NCBI GenBank assembly: GCA_008360955.1
Contig: LUCM01007448.1
Span: forward strand, 62,001 to 126,000
DNA from: Fasciolopsis buskii
Taxonomy: Eukaryota; Platyhelminthes; Trematoda; Plagiorchiida; Fasciolidae
Direction of reading: 5' to 3'
Length of the DNA: 64,000 nucleotides
Every line of letters starts with the position of its first letter. Position 1 is the first letter of the stretch. A program made the position numbers and the translations under genes. The notes below the pieces were generated by a model. The model was not told the origin of the DNA. It saw nothing but the letters and a program-made list of their open reading frames with translations, and ran no database searches. Below, piece by piece: positions 34,381-47,355 of the stretch.

Positions 34381-36519
34381 TATTTTCTTATTCTTGCCTG
34401 TGTGCACTGCACCCTAATTCGTTTTTCGCTTTTCTTCCTCGTTACATTTGAATTTGTCAATCCATGAATTCATCCATTTCGTCAACTCGGCGTTTTCCAA
34501 CCCTAAGTTTACTCTTTTGCTCATCCGGCTTCTATTGATATTTCGCGCTTTGGTGGTGCAAAACTCTTTCCTAACGGAACTATACCGTGTCGTCCATGTA
34601 GATCGGCGGTTTTCTACCACCTTCCTGTCTCTTCACTCTTGAGCAACACTTCATCTCCGTGTTTCACTTCAGGCAGTTTGCACTGAAGTAACACACCGGT
34701 CATGAGGTTCCCGATTTAGTCCAAACTAAGTGTGACTCCTGCGCACTAAATCAAACAACTTTAGGTCTGAAAGGATGTTGAATTTGTTATTTGAACTGAC
34801 GAACTCAATTACGAATTTGAGAAGAATCAGTGAATGCGTCCAGATCTTAGGAACATTTTTTCTCATTTTCATTTTTCCATTCTCGATATTTGGTTGCCAC
34901 ACTTTTGATGTTTATTATTTTCCTTCTTTTTCATATATTTTGCTAGATATTTTTTCCGTATGTTTACTGATTTCTTTTTTATTTCTTTGCTTCATTTTTT
35001 GGTCTCCTCTTCTGCCTTTCTTTAACTGTCAGTTTCCTTGTTTGCACGTGTACTTTTACCACGGTCGCTTCCTGAGGTGACTGTTTGATTAGGATGTTAT
35101 TATCGTAACTTTATGACTTACAAACTAGTGCGGATCTCATTTACGCCTCAGGTGATTTTCGTTTCGATACTAGGTTAGTGTTAGCCAATACTGGACTCTC
35201 TCGTGCACATTGATCTTCTAATTCTTTCCCACTCAAAACCAAATTGAGTTCACCAGATAAGTTTCATAAATTACCGTGTAATATGTCATTCACTATAAAA
35301 CCTGTGCTATGCAGTCACGTGGTTGTTTTGAACCAATTGCTTGTTTCACCTTGTTTTCTAAGGAAAGACGAATTCTGTAATGCTGATTTGATTTACGCAT
35401 GTTTCCCCTCCTTATTATCCCTTAGTTTGTCTTCGAAGCATCAATCATTTATATTGATTGATTGATATCAGATCCGTTTCGCGCAAAGCCCGCTTCTTAT
35501 TCGTCTAGCTATGGATTGTTTACATCAGCACTCTCTCGACATTCGTCCCGATTCGCATCTCTACTGTCTTTGATTTGTCCTCTTGTTGGTTCATCCACTG
35601 CCTATCACGGGATATCTTCTCCAACTGCTGTCGAAATTGGGAAGCCAAGTTTGTTCATCACTGATCATGCATTGAGCGGAATACCTAGTCGTTAACGTGC
35701 CCAAAACCAAACAGGCTGAAAAACACACGAACAAATGCACTGAATATCTACGAATTAGCCTTCGACATTCATGTCACTTTGTCAGCCCAGTATAACGAGA
35801 ACGTGATATCCGATGGAATTATATCCATTGTCGATGTGAGTGTATCCAAGTTTGATCGTGATGCCTCCCGATCGGATTAATTATTGATGAACTCTGCTTT
35901 TCACTCACCCACCCACCTCCCGTCCAGTGCACTTGACATCAATACGATATTGGTAGGCAGGGTCCTCCAGAACACATGGGATTCACCCAGTGCTATATTT
36001 CACGAGGAATTGGGAACTTCGAATGACTGACACATATCAGTTGGCCCTCATTGCCAAGCTGTGGGATCGACAGGAATGCAGTCCTTGTATCTGTGATTTG
36101 TTAAAATCATTCTCCTGATAGGGATAGGAGACAATTTTTTCCTCGCTGCACTGCATCGCTCGTTACCCAGCTCACGGCAGCGATTCACAACAGACGCCCC
36201 TACTGCCAGGCTTTTCAGCTGTGATCAAACTATAACAAACTTCCATCCTTCATCGACTCACGCGCAATTGTCAAACTGTTCCCTTCCGCTCCTCATCCGT
36301 CCTGGACAGATCAAATCAGCCGGAGTTGGTCGATTTCCTTCACAGTCAGATAATTTGACACTGCCGTGTGTACCACTTGTCTGTGACTAGATAGAAATTC
36401 CACCTCCTCACGTACGCTCTCTTTATTCATACGTGTCAAGCACTCAAGCTGCGTTTATCCGCAGCTCTCTCCCTATATTTCTCCCACCGATATTTCAAAA
36501 TAGTGCAGTTGGGTCGTGT
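34381..36519. other. No feature recognised
   Basis: Pyrimidine-rich in part (34850-35050). No exon or repeat was identified. Confidence 0.5.
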
Positions 36520-37005
36520 TCATTGACACTGATAGGCAGTAGCCAAAAACGGTAAGTTAAGAGATCGGATTTTCCGGTTCACACGCGATTTGCAAAACCA
36601 AAATGTTGTTGCCCGTAAACACCATACGTAAGACGCGTAGAATTTCTGTGGAATCAGGCCACGAACATTCCTAGGCTCACCGTTGACGGCAACATTATTC
36701 AAATCGACTAAATCTGGTTTCTTTAGTATCACGATGACAACCGTTTGACCGTTTTCGTTTGGTTGATAAATGAAACGAGTAGGCAATAAAGTTACGATAT
36801 GCTGCGGTCCATTGGAATCCGGTCTATGGCTAAGACCGGACGAGCAGACCAGCTCATAGAATACTGACTTGGATAAAATAACTGGATGAACAGCTATTTG
36901 CTCATGCATCGTTATCCGATGGTGATTGATCACTTTGAACTGGGGATGAGTAGTTGGTAGAATCGAGCAAACTGCACATTTTCTTGCAGGGGAAGAGTCA
37001 GACAA
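36520..37005 (-). CDS. Long open frame, possible exon
   Basis: 161 codons, the second-longest frame here, and not in a recognised repeat. The most exon-like part lies between CAACTACTCATCCCCAG (acceptor-like) and a GTGAGC donor, reading HHRITMHEQIAVHPVILSKS, VFYELVCSSGLSHRPDSN, GPQHIVTLLPTRFIYQPNE and QTVVIVILKKPDLVDLNNVA. A frame of this length is expected about once by chance in the window, so length alone is no proof. Unidentified. Confidence 0.25.
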   Translation of the reverse strand: MSDSSPARKCAVCSILPTTHPQFKVINHHRITMHEQIAVHPVILSKSVFYELVCSSGLSHRPDSNGPQHIVTLLPTRFIYQPNENGQTVVIVILKKPDLVDLNNVAVNGEPRNVRGLIPQKFYASYVWCLRATTFWFCKSRVNRKIRSLNLPFLATAYQCQ

Positions 37006-38304
37006 AATAGATAAAATTTGTTACCCAGAAACGCGTGATCGAATATCGATCAAATTTTCTAACTTGCATAAAAAGACCAATTCATTTATGATATTTGTGA
37101 AGTCTGTTTGGAACCGATTTGTTAGTCAATTGTCTGGTATGCACTGAAGAAGTAAGATAGATTCTTCTGTACGGTACAGTATCACTAGGACCGAATGGAC
37201 TGACGGTCCCGAGAATATTCTACTACAACTTATCCAGGTGTTGAGTCCGGCGAATACTAGTTTACCATGCCATGTGTTATTTCCCGTTCCACCTACGAAA
37301 TGGAAGAAACCACGTGGAGGTCAAAAATGGCCTGGCAGCGTAGATCACGAAAATGTCTACCTAACCTAGGCAGACTAGGTGTCTCACGCATCCGATAGAA
37401 AAATTATTTTTGCACAGTTACACTTTACTCTCTGTGTCCTGGTTGTCACGGGATTATTTTCTTTCCCCACCCTGCAATCCTATTCCCCGTCCGCCTCACA
37501 TACTGATTCTTTTATCAAAACTTGTCACTCGATGAGAAATGTGTCAGTCTGTTGGGCTTGTTTTGCTCCAAAACGCGAAGTAAAAACGCGCGGAACTGCC
37601 GTCCGCAGACAATCCCCCTTGTTGTTCGCTGTTCTCAGAAGCAAATGATAGTTGGGTTATAGGCACCGGGGATAAGTACACGAAATGAGGAAAATTTACG
37701 AACGAATCAAACAATGAACTGTTCTCAATAGGTCATTTAGAACTCCTGGTTGGGATTCAAAAGTGGGTCAGAGACTTTACAAATTGTTGCGACCAGTGGC
37801 TTACCTAAATTCGAGACTCGTCATCCTCCGCACAGTTTCCCAAGTATCAGTTCATTTTATCTTTTGCAACGTGCACGAACGAAAATCCATCAGGAAGGAG
37901 GGAGCCAAACGAAAATCAATAGCAATGTTTGTTTCAGCACTGTTCGCATTCTTTGTAATGATGTTCATGTGTGATTTTTTTCTTTTATTTGACATCGACC
38001 GCCCAGTTGAAGTGGTGGTTTCACGAGGTTGATCTCTAGGCCAATCCCGTTCGATGAATACTTTTCATTCATTTGTTAAGTGTAACCATTGCGATTCTAG
38101 CTGGACTGGTAGGTTGGACTGGAATCCGTCCAGCTTGAAATTTGATGCGTGTCACATGTGCAAAATTTGTAATGGCTCAACATTTCTTCCTCGAATCATT
38201 ACCGATTGGCTAGGGGGGCTGAACCAAGAAAATGGGGAAATTTACACTCCCCATATTTTAGTACACTTTGCTATGTAGGACAGGGCAACGCATGAAAACA
38301 ACTA
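37006..38304. other. No firm feature
   Basis: The frame 38054-38278 shows a cysteine pattern (VKCNHC, then CHMCKIC about 23 residues later), reported under findings. Otherwise nothing. Confidence 0.4.
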
Positions 38305-38442
38305 GTGATTATCTGGCACTCAGCGCGGTGACATTTCTGTCCCATCGTCATGAGTTCGAATCCTCTTACCGATGGCCACTCCTCCTGTTTCGTAGCCTTT
38401 AACTAGCCTGGACCCCCTTACTCAGAGTAATGTAATGTAATG
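38305..38442 (+). repeat. tRNA-derived SINE (S6) with short tandem tail
   Basis: The A box is TGGCACTCAGCGCGGTGAC and the B box GAGTTCGAATCCTC, spaced as in SINEs. The element ends in three TAATG units near 38427-38441, a typical SINE tail. This copy stands alone in the window. Confidence 0.6.
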
Positions 38443-41400
38443 CTACTGCCTGTCTGACAATCAATGAGCAAAAATGACCCCAAAAATCGAAGCATATCAG
38501 GTCACGTTGTACTTTTATAAGGATTGAACTTAATTGCACTGAGGTTTGCTAACTGGGCGGATACCTTCGTGTTTCGCCACAGGAATACGAATTTGCATAC
38601 GACCTGTTCGAGAAATTCGGACTCATCAATGGGTGAAGTGACACGGAAGTTACATGCATTGCTGGACAACTAAGAACCAGTAAAGCGATTGAGGCAACGA
38701 GCAAGTACAAACGTGGTTTTATTTCTCATTACTACTCACAATACTACTTACAGTTTTGGTTTACAGTTTTATAAATTTGCCCATCATCGCTCATCTTGTG
38801 TACCCATTCGGACTACGGCAAGGGCGAATTCTGTCTCCCAAGGAAAGGGTCTTCACAAACCAATATCCCACACTAATTCCCACTGAACTGCCATTTGGGA
38901 AGCCGATGCTTTTGTACCGTCCACATGTGGAGATCATCCACTCTTACCTGTCTCAAGTGTTATGCTAGTCAAGATACGCGGCCGCATCAAATAGCCTTTA
39001 CCGTTTCATGTTTGGATAGAAACACTTTATAAAATCAAATGACCTTACTATGTGACATTCATCAGGTCACATTGCGGACAGTATGATCCAAAAGAAGGTG
39101 AGATAAAAAAAAAGAAATAACCGAAAATTTCCCGTGCGAAATTTGTAGACCTACGCCTCTGGTTTGCGTCGAGTGTCGAATTTAAACCGGGCAACACTGC
39201 TTTGCTAATGCTCACACCAACTAATAGTTGACGATACATTTCTTTTCGTGTGGAACCTGCAAATGAGTGTTCGTCGGTGCACATCAAATATTTCACCGTA
39301 GTGGTGACCAATCGCATACCAATGATTTTCAGTCGCAGCTCAGATTGTCAGTTTTCACGATCTTCTGGTCGTTAATCGTTGAGCTTAGATCCCAAGCTTT
39401 TCACCCGCAATCGAGAAGGCACACGTACTGACGATGTCACCGATTCTGGCAGAAGGGAGCATCCGATCTGAATATCAAGTCACGTTACCAGGACCCCATA
39501 TAGACTGGCTGATTCTTCATCTACTCGGTAGATAGATCATGAAAGCTTAATCTGAACATCCCTCCAGTGTTTTTGTAAAATCTGGCTGAGATCGGAACAA
39601 GTGCACACATCGGAATCTTTTATCAGTGTGGTTCGGCACATGGAAATTTGTTTTCTTGGAAGAAATAATACAGTGATAATTTGTCTTACGACTGTTCCAG
39701 TAAAATAATTCCCCAATGTTCAAACTACTACTTTGCTACTCGTTGTGAGCTAGGATTTAAGTAATATATAAGCCTGGGATGCCAAACCCTACCGGCAACT
39801 CGAACATTCAGCTTCTCGTAATCACCCTGGTTAAGGAAAATGGAATTAATTTACGAGTAATTTGTGTGAAAATTTCCATCGAGGACCGGCTCAAACTCGT
39901 ACCCCGATACCCCGGACAATACAAGGAATGCAGAACCATGAGACGAATAGTTATTTATGTCAAGCCTAGCGCATTACTTTTCCACAAACAGTTGAATTCG
40001 CCGAGTTGCTGTGTAGCCACCTCGTATCACAAGCACTGTACTCACCTAATTTCACGATGGATACTCGGCTCACTGGCTGTGTTGGGATTGCGCGGCAATT
40101 TGAACCATGCAACAGAATGTTGTTAGTCGAAATTTACATGACCAGGAATACTTGCTTGTTTGTGGTCTCCAGAGGAATTTATTCACTTAAATCCCATAAT
40201 AAGATACTTTACACTCGTAAACGGTTGCATGGTGTGTGGTTCGAATTCCAAATCATCCAAATCACCGTTATTCGTTCCTGGGTCCATCGTAAAGCTGCAA
40301 ACTCCTTCTGTTACTATGATTCCCACCAAACAACCGTTCAAAAGTGAAAAACGACAAGGCCTACTACTCTTGTTCTTCATCTCGTCCGTTCGTGTTTGAC
40401 TGACTGAATTGACCGTACGCAACAATTATCTCAAACCGGTACGTGTGCTAAAACGGACATATTTGCCTTATTCGACATGGTCTATGCAGTGCACGATTTC
40501 ATCTTGTTTTGCTCGCCGCACAGTCGATTGTGTTCGGAGATGCAAAATCCCAACTTGGTACCGAAATGGGACACTTTTTATGTTTTTGTGCATTGCCAAA
40601 CCCATTATTGTTAGGGTCTTCGCACGCGTGTAATCCGATCCAACAACAGGTTTTTTTTGTGCATATGAAACAAACCGGTATGGAAGAAAATGCTTGTAAA
40701 AACTTTCCTGTCGATTGTGCGTGTGTTTGTGTATGCATAATCCTATTTTAGTCATACATGTCTAATCCGAGGAACTGATTTTCCACTAAGATGTTCAGAC
40801 AAACTTTCCCTTCCCGTCTGCAGTGGTTTTAGGCCCAACCCGAATACGAGCACAATGAACTCCATGAGACAGGTTACCACCGTGATTGACGGGATGCTTG
40901 TCTTGCGAATACCGATCACATTGGTACGGATGCGACATCATCTGTTTAGAATCAACCACGACAGACATAGAATGGTAATGTGTAAATGAATCACAACCGT
41001 GCACATGTCACACTACAACTCTAACCCCACCTGATGGAACGGAATTGACGAACACTGGACAAATACTGTTGCTTTTGCTTTTGTCGAGGATGATGACGAT
41101 GATGATCAATGAGTTGAATGACGAAGACTGAACCGAACTTAACTAAGTTTGAATTAGAATGAATCCGATGTCCTTGTGAAGATCTACGCAGGTTGAGTAT
41201 TTTAGCGATAACATTCAGAAATTTTTTATTTCTAACTACTAAAAATACAATCCAATTGGATGACGGAATATTTATCTTTCAGTTATTTTTTATGATATCA
41301 GTCTCAGGCAGGCTTACGTAGCGCGAATACGTCAGGCAAATCGATGATCAGCAATAATATTAATAATGATAATAATAATAACGATTATAATGATCCATTT

Positions 41401-43724
41401 ATAGTTCGGAACGTGGATACGTGTAATATCTATCTTATTTTGTTATCAGATCGATGTCCGCTAATTGATTTCGGTTTAAGTCACGTAGCGTTGCAATTTC
41501 CTCATTCGCAATCTCTAATTACGGTCACGTGCTAATTAGTCTGCAGATAATTGTTGCTTGCATTCAACTCACTCTGATCGGAATTTTTTTAATTTCACAG
41601 TGTGGTGTAACACAATTAAACCGCTTGTTACTCTTGGAATCAGCAACCTCGCCACTGTTGGAGAGTAAGCAATATTTTGGAACTAGGCACGCGGTATATT
41701 TAATCCAAATTTGTCATCAGGCTGTCACTAAGTTGGGATGCGGCGCCCAATAGTTCGATGATTTATTGCACAAATGTGTGTTTCAAGGAGAACGGATAGG
41801 ACCAAACTAAACGATAGACTAGGCATGAACAGTCGCCGTAGATGTCATTAATCTTTCAGTCCCAAGTGGTTGCTGGAATACACTTGCCAAATTTGACCAA
41901 TTTCCTATCAGCTCAGAAAGGGAATTATCGCCGAACAGTGCAATACATCGGTGGGAATTTCGGCAGCCATAAAGATTACACTAGCAAGTTAACGTAGCAG
42001 TCGTGCTGCTCTAAACTTAAGGTTTCCAGTTTGCAAATAATGACTTCGTTTTGAGTCAAGCGTTAAGTAATCCATGTATCTTGGTGGCAGTATATGCAAG
42101 CTCTAACCCCGCGGTGTCTAGCCCGGTTGTATCCAACATGCCACGCCAGATAACAATTTCATCATCATCGTCCTCTAGTCCATTCCCCAATTTCTCATCC
42201 AATCGAAAACATTGTGTTAGTAGGATTTTGAAACGTGGATGCTGACTTTCATCAATCTTTTGCCAATGTGAAAACGCATTTGCAAAGAACTTTGTTTCAT
42301 CACCTGACCGGAGAAAAAAGAACTTACAAATAAGTACAAGGTAAAAAAAGTACCTCGACCTAATTACGGATCCATCCCGTGGGGACCGAACGGCCGTATA
42401 GTAGAACTGAAATAGTTGTTTTCACATAGATGAGTGAGCATTCTTAGTTCATCTGGGCGGAAAAAGAATAGTAATTATAGACAAGAAATAGGAAACACTT
42501 TTGTCCAACTCACATTGTAACTCTATCACGGTTTTCATAGCTAAACAGTAATTGGACTTTTCGACAATGGGGAAAATTCGTATCTGACCTCGGAGTCCAA
42601 TTATTTGTGCGCATAAGGTCATCTGCCACAGGTCGTGTGGAACAATTGCAACGATGCCGTGGTTGGTGAGGCAGCACCGATATACCAGCATTCACATCTT
42701 AACCGGATTGAAGATTGAAAGCAAAACTCTCCGTCGCACCCATACTGAATGAAAGCGGTTAGCATAGATCGATCATGAACTGGAAACTTCCGGATACATC
42801 TACTCCCCTGAGAACAGCAATTTCGCACCAGACACCTGAAACTGATCACATTGGAACGAATTGCTCCCAAATTCAACACATACTCCAGATCTAGTCAGAA
42901 AAGTCAGAACTCTTTTAAAATTGCTGCTATCGCTTGTCTTTTCGTAACCTGCCGTCAGACTGTTCATTTATGTCATCCTTTACCCATCCTTCATCTTCTC
43001 CAACTTTGTTAACTTAATCGGGAATTTCACTCAATGGGTTGGTGTTCCTTTTCGTTCTGACTGGTGCGTCGCCACTTACATCTTTTCGGTAGATTTGTAA
43101 ACCGTAAAGTAATAAGCCAACAAAGTGGTCATGTTGGAGCATGAATCAGCGTCAAAATGGAGATCCCAACTCATGAATAATTTGTGAATGAATTTGGGAA
43201 GAAACAACGTGTCACGGGTTGTCCACGCTCAACTTACGTACACGAAACCACGGAAGCAATTTATAGTTGTTTCTTCCTTGTTTACGAATCATCAGCAGTG
43301 CATATTTCCTGCTCCCAAAGTGGGTCGCAATCCAGGGGACGCATGACTGAGTCGAACTCCTTAGACATTAGACTAAGGGAACTGTTGCTAAGCGATTTAT
43401 CAAAAGTCAATACTAGATCTAGAGTCGTTATTCGACACTGGATTTTCCAATCCACAGACCTATGCATATCGGACGACTGACCTCCACATGATCGATAGTT
43501 TTTGCGTAGGATGTGAAAATGTTGCAAACAACCATACTGAAATCTGCTACTTGATAGTTTTAATCAGTAGAAAATTGAGTGAAATTTTCTAATGGTTTTC
43601 ATGCAATAAAAATGCCCAACTCATCAACAGGCAGCCGTGGAGTTGTTTTGTCGTTATTATGAAGTAGCATGTTAAGAGCTACCCCCAGTGTTTCCAACGT
43701 ATGACACTTATTAATTCATCCTAG
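38443..43724. other. No firm feature, 5.3 kb
   Basis: Frames near 39048-39317 (minus), 40160-40399 (plus) and 40183-40425 (minus) overlap and compete. A Ser-rich plus-strand stretch at 42090-42230 (QITISSSSSSSPFPNFSS) could be an exon of a disordered protein. None is supported well enough to call. Confidence 0.4.
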
Positions 43725-43822
43725 GCTCGTGCCCCAGTTCTGGTACGATGACCGTGTGAGATGATAATTTCTGATGATTCCTCAGCAATCAACTGAGCCC
43801 TACTACCAAGTGATGAATATTT
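43725..43822 (+). repeat. Truncated S1 family copy
   Basis: The 3' part of S1 only: CAGTTCTGGTACGATG, TTTCTGATGATTCCTCAGCA and AAGTGATGAATATTTTCGTG. The hairpin and GAAAC are disrupted. Confidence 0.5.
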
Positions 43823-43911
43823 TCGTGGTCATCCAATCTCCCAATACCCACATTTATTTTGCAAAGCGTGTATTGTATTTTATCGTAATGTGGTATTGTG
43901 TGGTTTGGAGT

Positions 43912-44190
43912 GGTAGTGTAGTGTAGTGTAGTGTAGTGTAGTGTAGTGTAGTGTAGTGTAGTGTAGTGTAGTGTAGTGTAGTGTAGTGTAGTGTAGTGTG
44001 GTGTGGTGTGGTGTAGTGTGGTGTGGTGTGATGTGTTGTGGTGTGGTGTGGTGTGGTGTGATGGGGTGGGGTGGGGTGTAGTGTGATGTGGTGTGGTGTG
44101 GTGTGGTGGGGTGGGGTGTGGTGGGGTGGGGTGTGGTGGGGTGTGTTGGGGTGGGCTGTGGTGTAGTGTAGTGTAGTGTAGTGTGGTGCA
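43912..44190 (+). repeat. Pentanucleotide satellite (GTGTA / GTGTG / GTGGG)
   Basis: About 280 bp of 5-base units. GTGTA units are uniform for about 90 bp, followed by mixed GTGTG and GGTGG variants (44000-44160) and a return to GTGTA. The plus strand is G-rich with several runs of four G, giving G-quadruplex potential. Long minus-strand frames through it (TTLHYTTLHY-like) are artefacts of the repeat. Confidence 0.95.
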
Positions 44191-44727
44191 GTTCTTTGCG
44201 CGGCTTAGACTTTGCGTACAAACACGTGGCATTTCAACCAAAGATCGTTGAGCAAAATAAGAGAATTGTTACTGTCACCACCCCGTAAAAATGAAAAAAG
44301 AAACTCAACAAGGAACGACTTGAGCACATTACGACAGGTTGTTCAGGAAGTTAGTTGGAAAACGATTACGATTTGTTAAGACGTGTGCTACACATGGAAC
44401 AGTGGAGTTCCCATAGATATTGATTCTATGGTATACGGTACATGAGGATGGCACTTTGAAAGATTGTTGTGCGTAAGTCTTGTGGGACCTGAAAGTATTT
44501 TGTAAGAAATTTTTCCCATGTCTGTAGGTGCTGATCACACAGTTTAGTGGACACTTCGCTTGTTGGTATGAAAGAAACGCGGCCATTAAGTGACGATCGA
44601 TCGGCACTGATAATGGCCCGTTAAAAACGAATGCTTTCAGTCCACAAAGTAGAAGTAAATAAAGTGGAACCGAAATAAACAGTCCGGCAAAATGCAACTT
44701 ACAGATTTCATCGATGCGTCTCAAGAT

Positions 44728-46079
44728 TTGTAAATGCGGTGAATAACGGAGACGACAGCGTCCAGAGTGAACCTGTCAGATTTAAAAGTAAGCTGGAAGG
44801 CGTTGTCATGACGATTCGGAGAAAGTAGGCAGTTAAGCACAGCAAGCTCTGCCAACTTAAAATCAAAAGATATTAAGCCAAAGAGTTTAGCAAAAACAAT
44901 ACAACTGCTAGATTTTGGAATAGGGATAATAGTGACTGGTTCCCAGTAATCAGAGATAGAAGACGAGCTTAGTGATGTGTTAATCAAAGAAGTAAATGCA
45001 TCGGTTAGAGCCACAGCACCATGCCTTAAAAGAGCTAAGGACAGACTGTCAGGACCAACCGCTGTGGTAATTTTAGTGGCGCGGAGAACGTCAAGCGCCT
45101 CTTCCCTGTCACATTTTTACCCTGTCCAAAGATGAATGGGGTATAAGTGAAGAGATGGATGAAAGCACGACTGATGCTGTCGAAATCCACAGAAAGTTTC
45201 GCACGTTTCATTCTCTTCCCACACAATAGTCGAATACATTGCTATAGGGATAGATGGTTGCTTTCAGTCAAGATTTGGCCAGTGAATGTAGTGTTGATTC
45301 GTCTGATTTCATTTTTATTAGATTGGAAATATGCGCACGCTTGAGTTAGTACGGGATTCGTAAAAGTGCTCGTTGTGTCTTCTTAGAGATTTGAGTTTCT
45401 GGGTGGATATACGGCCATTTGAGACAAAGATAGTTTCTTGAGGATAGCAGATATCAAAGACAGCATTGGCCGTCTCCGTGAGAATTTTTACACGGTCAAT
45501 GAACGGGGTTCAGAAGAGAAACAGGCAGATGCTTGTGAAAGAGATTTCTGAAGAAGATTAGGGTTGTTATGTGAAAATCTGCGGAGTTGAATTTGGATTT
45601 GATTTGTTTGCTTGATGAAACGAAACGGTGACTGTGAGTATATTTTGGGCCTTAACAGAGCCAAAGGATGATGACGAGTTGAGATGGGGAGCACCTAGTT
45701 TCAGGAAAATTAAATGAAGATTTTTAGTAATAACTCGAACTAGCCTGGAATGCTCTCTGGTGGAAAAAACGCAGAGATCTATCAGATGAAATATATTCAG
45801 TGGTACGATGTAATATTGTGTTACGAACTAAAAGGGGCAATATATACGTTCATTATGATTGTGCTGGTAAGGCTGGAAGACCCGGGATGACAATGTGTTG
45901 CGAGACAGACAAATCCATTTAGTGAGTACGTATAAATGACTTGGAGCTTACCAGACCAGAAGGAGTTTATGTATGTTGGCACATCGCCTCCAGTCTTCCT
46001 CTTATCCGAAACTGTCCTGCCGATGGAGTCTGAAGCTGTCCATCGACACGAGTGAATCAGCAGTTCCTTGAAAATCCCC
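44728..46079 (-). pseudogene. Non-LTR retrotransposon (LINE) relic L1: endonuclease and RT start
   Basis: Degenerate minus-strand LINE fragment. From the 5' side, 46079-45821 resembles an apurinic-type endonuclease, ending in IIMNVYIAPFSS (compare the usual VNVYRPP block), with KRKTGGDVPTYINS before it. A linker at 45694-45488 follows. The RT N-terminus at 45130-44721 reads TTAVGPDSLSLALLRHGA, YWEPVTIIPIPKSSS and FKSDRFTLDAVVSVIHRI, across at least one frameshift. The palm with YxDD is missing. It looks CR1/jockey-like, but the clade is inference. The 5' edge abuts foldback F2 at 46080. Confidence 0.75.
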
Positions 46080-46803
46080 CCTGGGCACACTGAGAAGACA
46101 CAAGCTGGCGAAACAAGCTCGTTTTCAGTGATTCGTACTCATGCAACTACATCACAGTTTATTAGGAAGAATTTTTCTTAGAAGGGATTAGATTAGTCAG
46201 ATAACAGCATGAGTTGGGAGAAGGGATTTGTGGTGTTACATGCATAATCCGAATACAGTTGAACGTGTTGTGTTTATTGTTTTGTAGTCTTGTGTTTGCA
46301 TTGGGGCGAAGGGTAATCCAAGGGAGTTGAAGGGAAATCACAAATTGTTTTTCAGAACACAGTGGAAGATTGTGAAGACGGATCGTGACAACTTCCGCAG
46401 TGCTCAAGTCGCGACAATTTGCTAACTTCGAATGTCGACCCCTGACCTTATACAGGGTCTGGAAAGCTTGCGTCACGTTCACGGTATAGATATTCTGTGC
46501 TCGATGTGAAACGACTGCACTATTAAGTGACTTAATTATTCCAGTGCCCGACCGTGCAGAGTAGTACTGGCGAACGCGTTCAGACAAGCTTCGATTTACA
46601 TTGTCCCACAACACGTTCAACTGTATCCAGATTATGCATGTAACACCATAAATCCCTTCTCCCAACCCATATTTTTATCTGACTAATCCAATCTCCCCTA
46701 AGAAAAAGTCTTCGTGAAATATAATGATATAATGGTATGAGTACGAATCACTGGAAACGAGTTTGTTCGAAAACTTGTGTTTTCTCAATCATCAGTGTCC
46801 CAG
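46080..46803. mobile_element. Large foldback element F2, arms about 190 bp
   Basis: Arms 46080-46270 and 46605-46803 are inverted copies. From the tips inward they share GGGCACACTGA or GGGACACTGA, CAGTGATTCGTACTCAT, TTTTTCTTAG, GATTAGTCAGATAA and GTTACATGCATAATCC. The interior (46271-46549) is the unit also found at 13211-13572. No transposase frame exists; the 167-codon minus-strand frame here is repeat sequence. The right tip, read on the minus strand, forms CACTGATGA, a GAAAAC/GTTTTC hairpin, GAAC and CAGTG. The superfamily is unknown. Confidence 0.8.
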
Positions 46804-46814
46804 TTCAGCCAAGA

Positions 46815-47095
46815 TTCTCGTATGCAGACGATACAAATGTGAACATGTACCGGCAATTGAAGTACGAAGGACAGATTCAACATTTTCGTAAACAGGGAAC
46901 TGATTTTGGTACTCAACGATGCTATAGACTGGACATTTTGGCCAGAGGGCTGTATTTAAGAGCCACTTGCTAGCCAGCACGAGTGCTTTTTGGATGGATG
47001 AGAAAAGTTTTGAAGTACAAAAGTGCATGATCCCATTCCTGGATGAGAACCAACACGGTAATTCAATTAGCAGCAATTCCGCTCGATTGTAACGG
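46815..47095 (-). pseudogene. Possible LINE relic L3: RT thumb region
   Basis: The minus-strand frame reads SSIQKALVLASKWLLNTAL, then KCPVYSIVEYQNQFPVYEN. This resembles the LINE segment after the catalytic site (pattern LQ-AL-W-L-KC-Y). It lies immediately outside the right end of foldback F2, and its order relative to L1 shows it is a separate copy. The plus strand of the same stretch also shows a chance YADDT. Confidence 0.35.
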
Positions 47096-47355
47096 CGAAC
47101 GGAGACCACAATGGAACCAAAAATCCAGCAAGACAACAATCAGACAATGTTGATACAGAACTGTAGTGCAATCAGTCAAAGAGTGCCTAGTCTTCACTTA
47201 TTTCCAACAAACATGTTGTAAAGTTTTTTGTTAGCCAATTTGTCACTAGACTGCCTGGCAGCTTTTTCATAGATTTGAACGATTTCAAACTGTGTTCCAA
47301 GTGACTGAATTTAGTATTTGATTTTTCGGTTCTTTGGAACTTCTATGTTCTACTT

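Noticed and set aside
40160..40425. Competing open frames on both strands near 40.2 kb
   Set aside because: There is an acceptor-like site on the plus strand and a stop next to AATAAA on the minus strand, but no phase-matched partner for either. Left uncalled.
43789..44241. 150- and 113-codon minus-strand open frames
   Set aside because: They are translations of the GTGTA-type satellite (His/Thr/Tyr/Leu periodic), not genes.
46162..46665. 167-codon minus-strand frame, the longest in the window
   Set aside because: It lies wholly inside foldback F2 and is mirrored by the copy at 13.2 kb. It has no known domain and is explained by repeat homology.
46800..46860. YADDT on the plus strand, resembling an RT catalytic site
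   Set aside because: Surrounding plus-strand residues do not continue as RT, while the minus strand gives a better LINE match. Likely chance.
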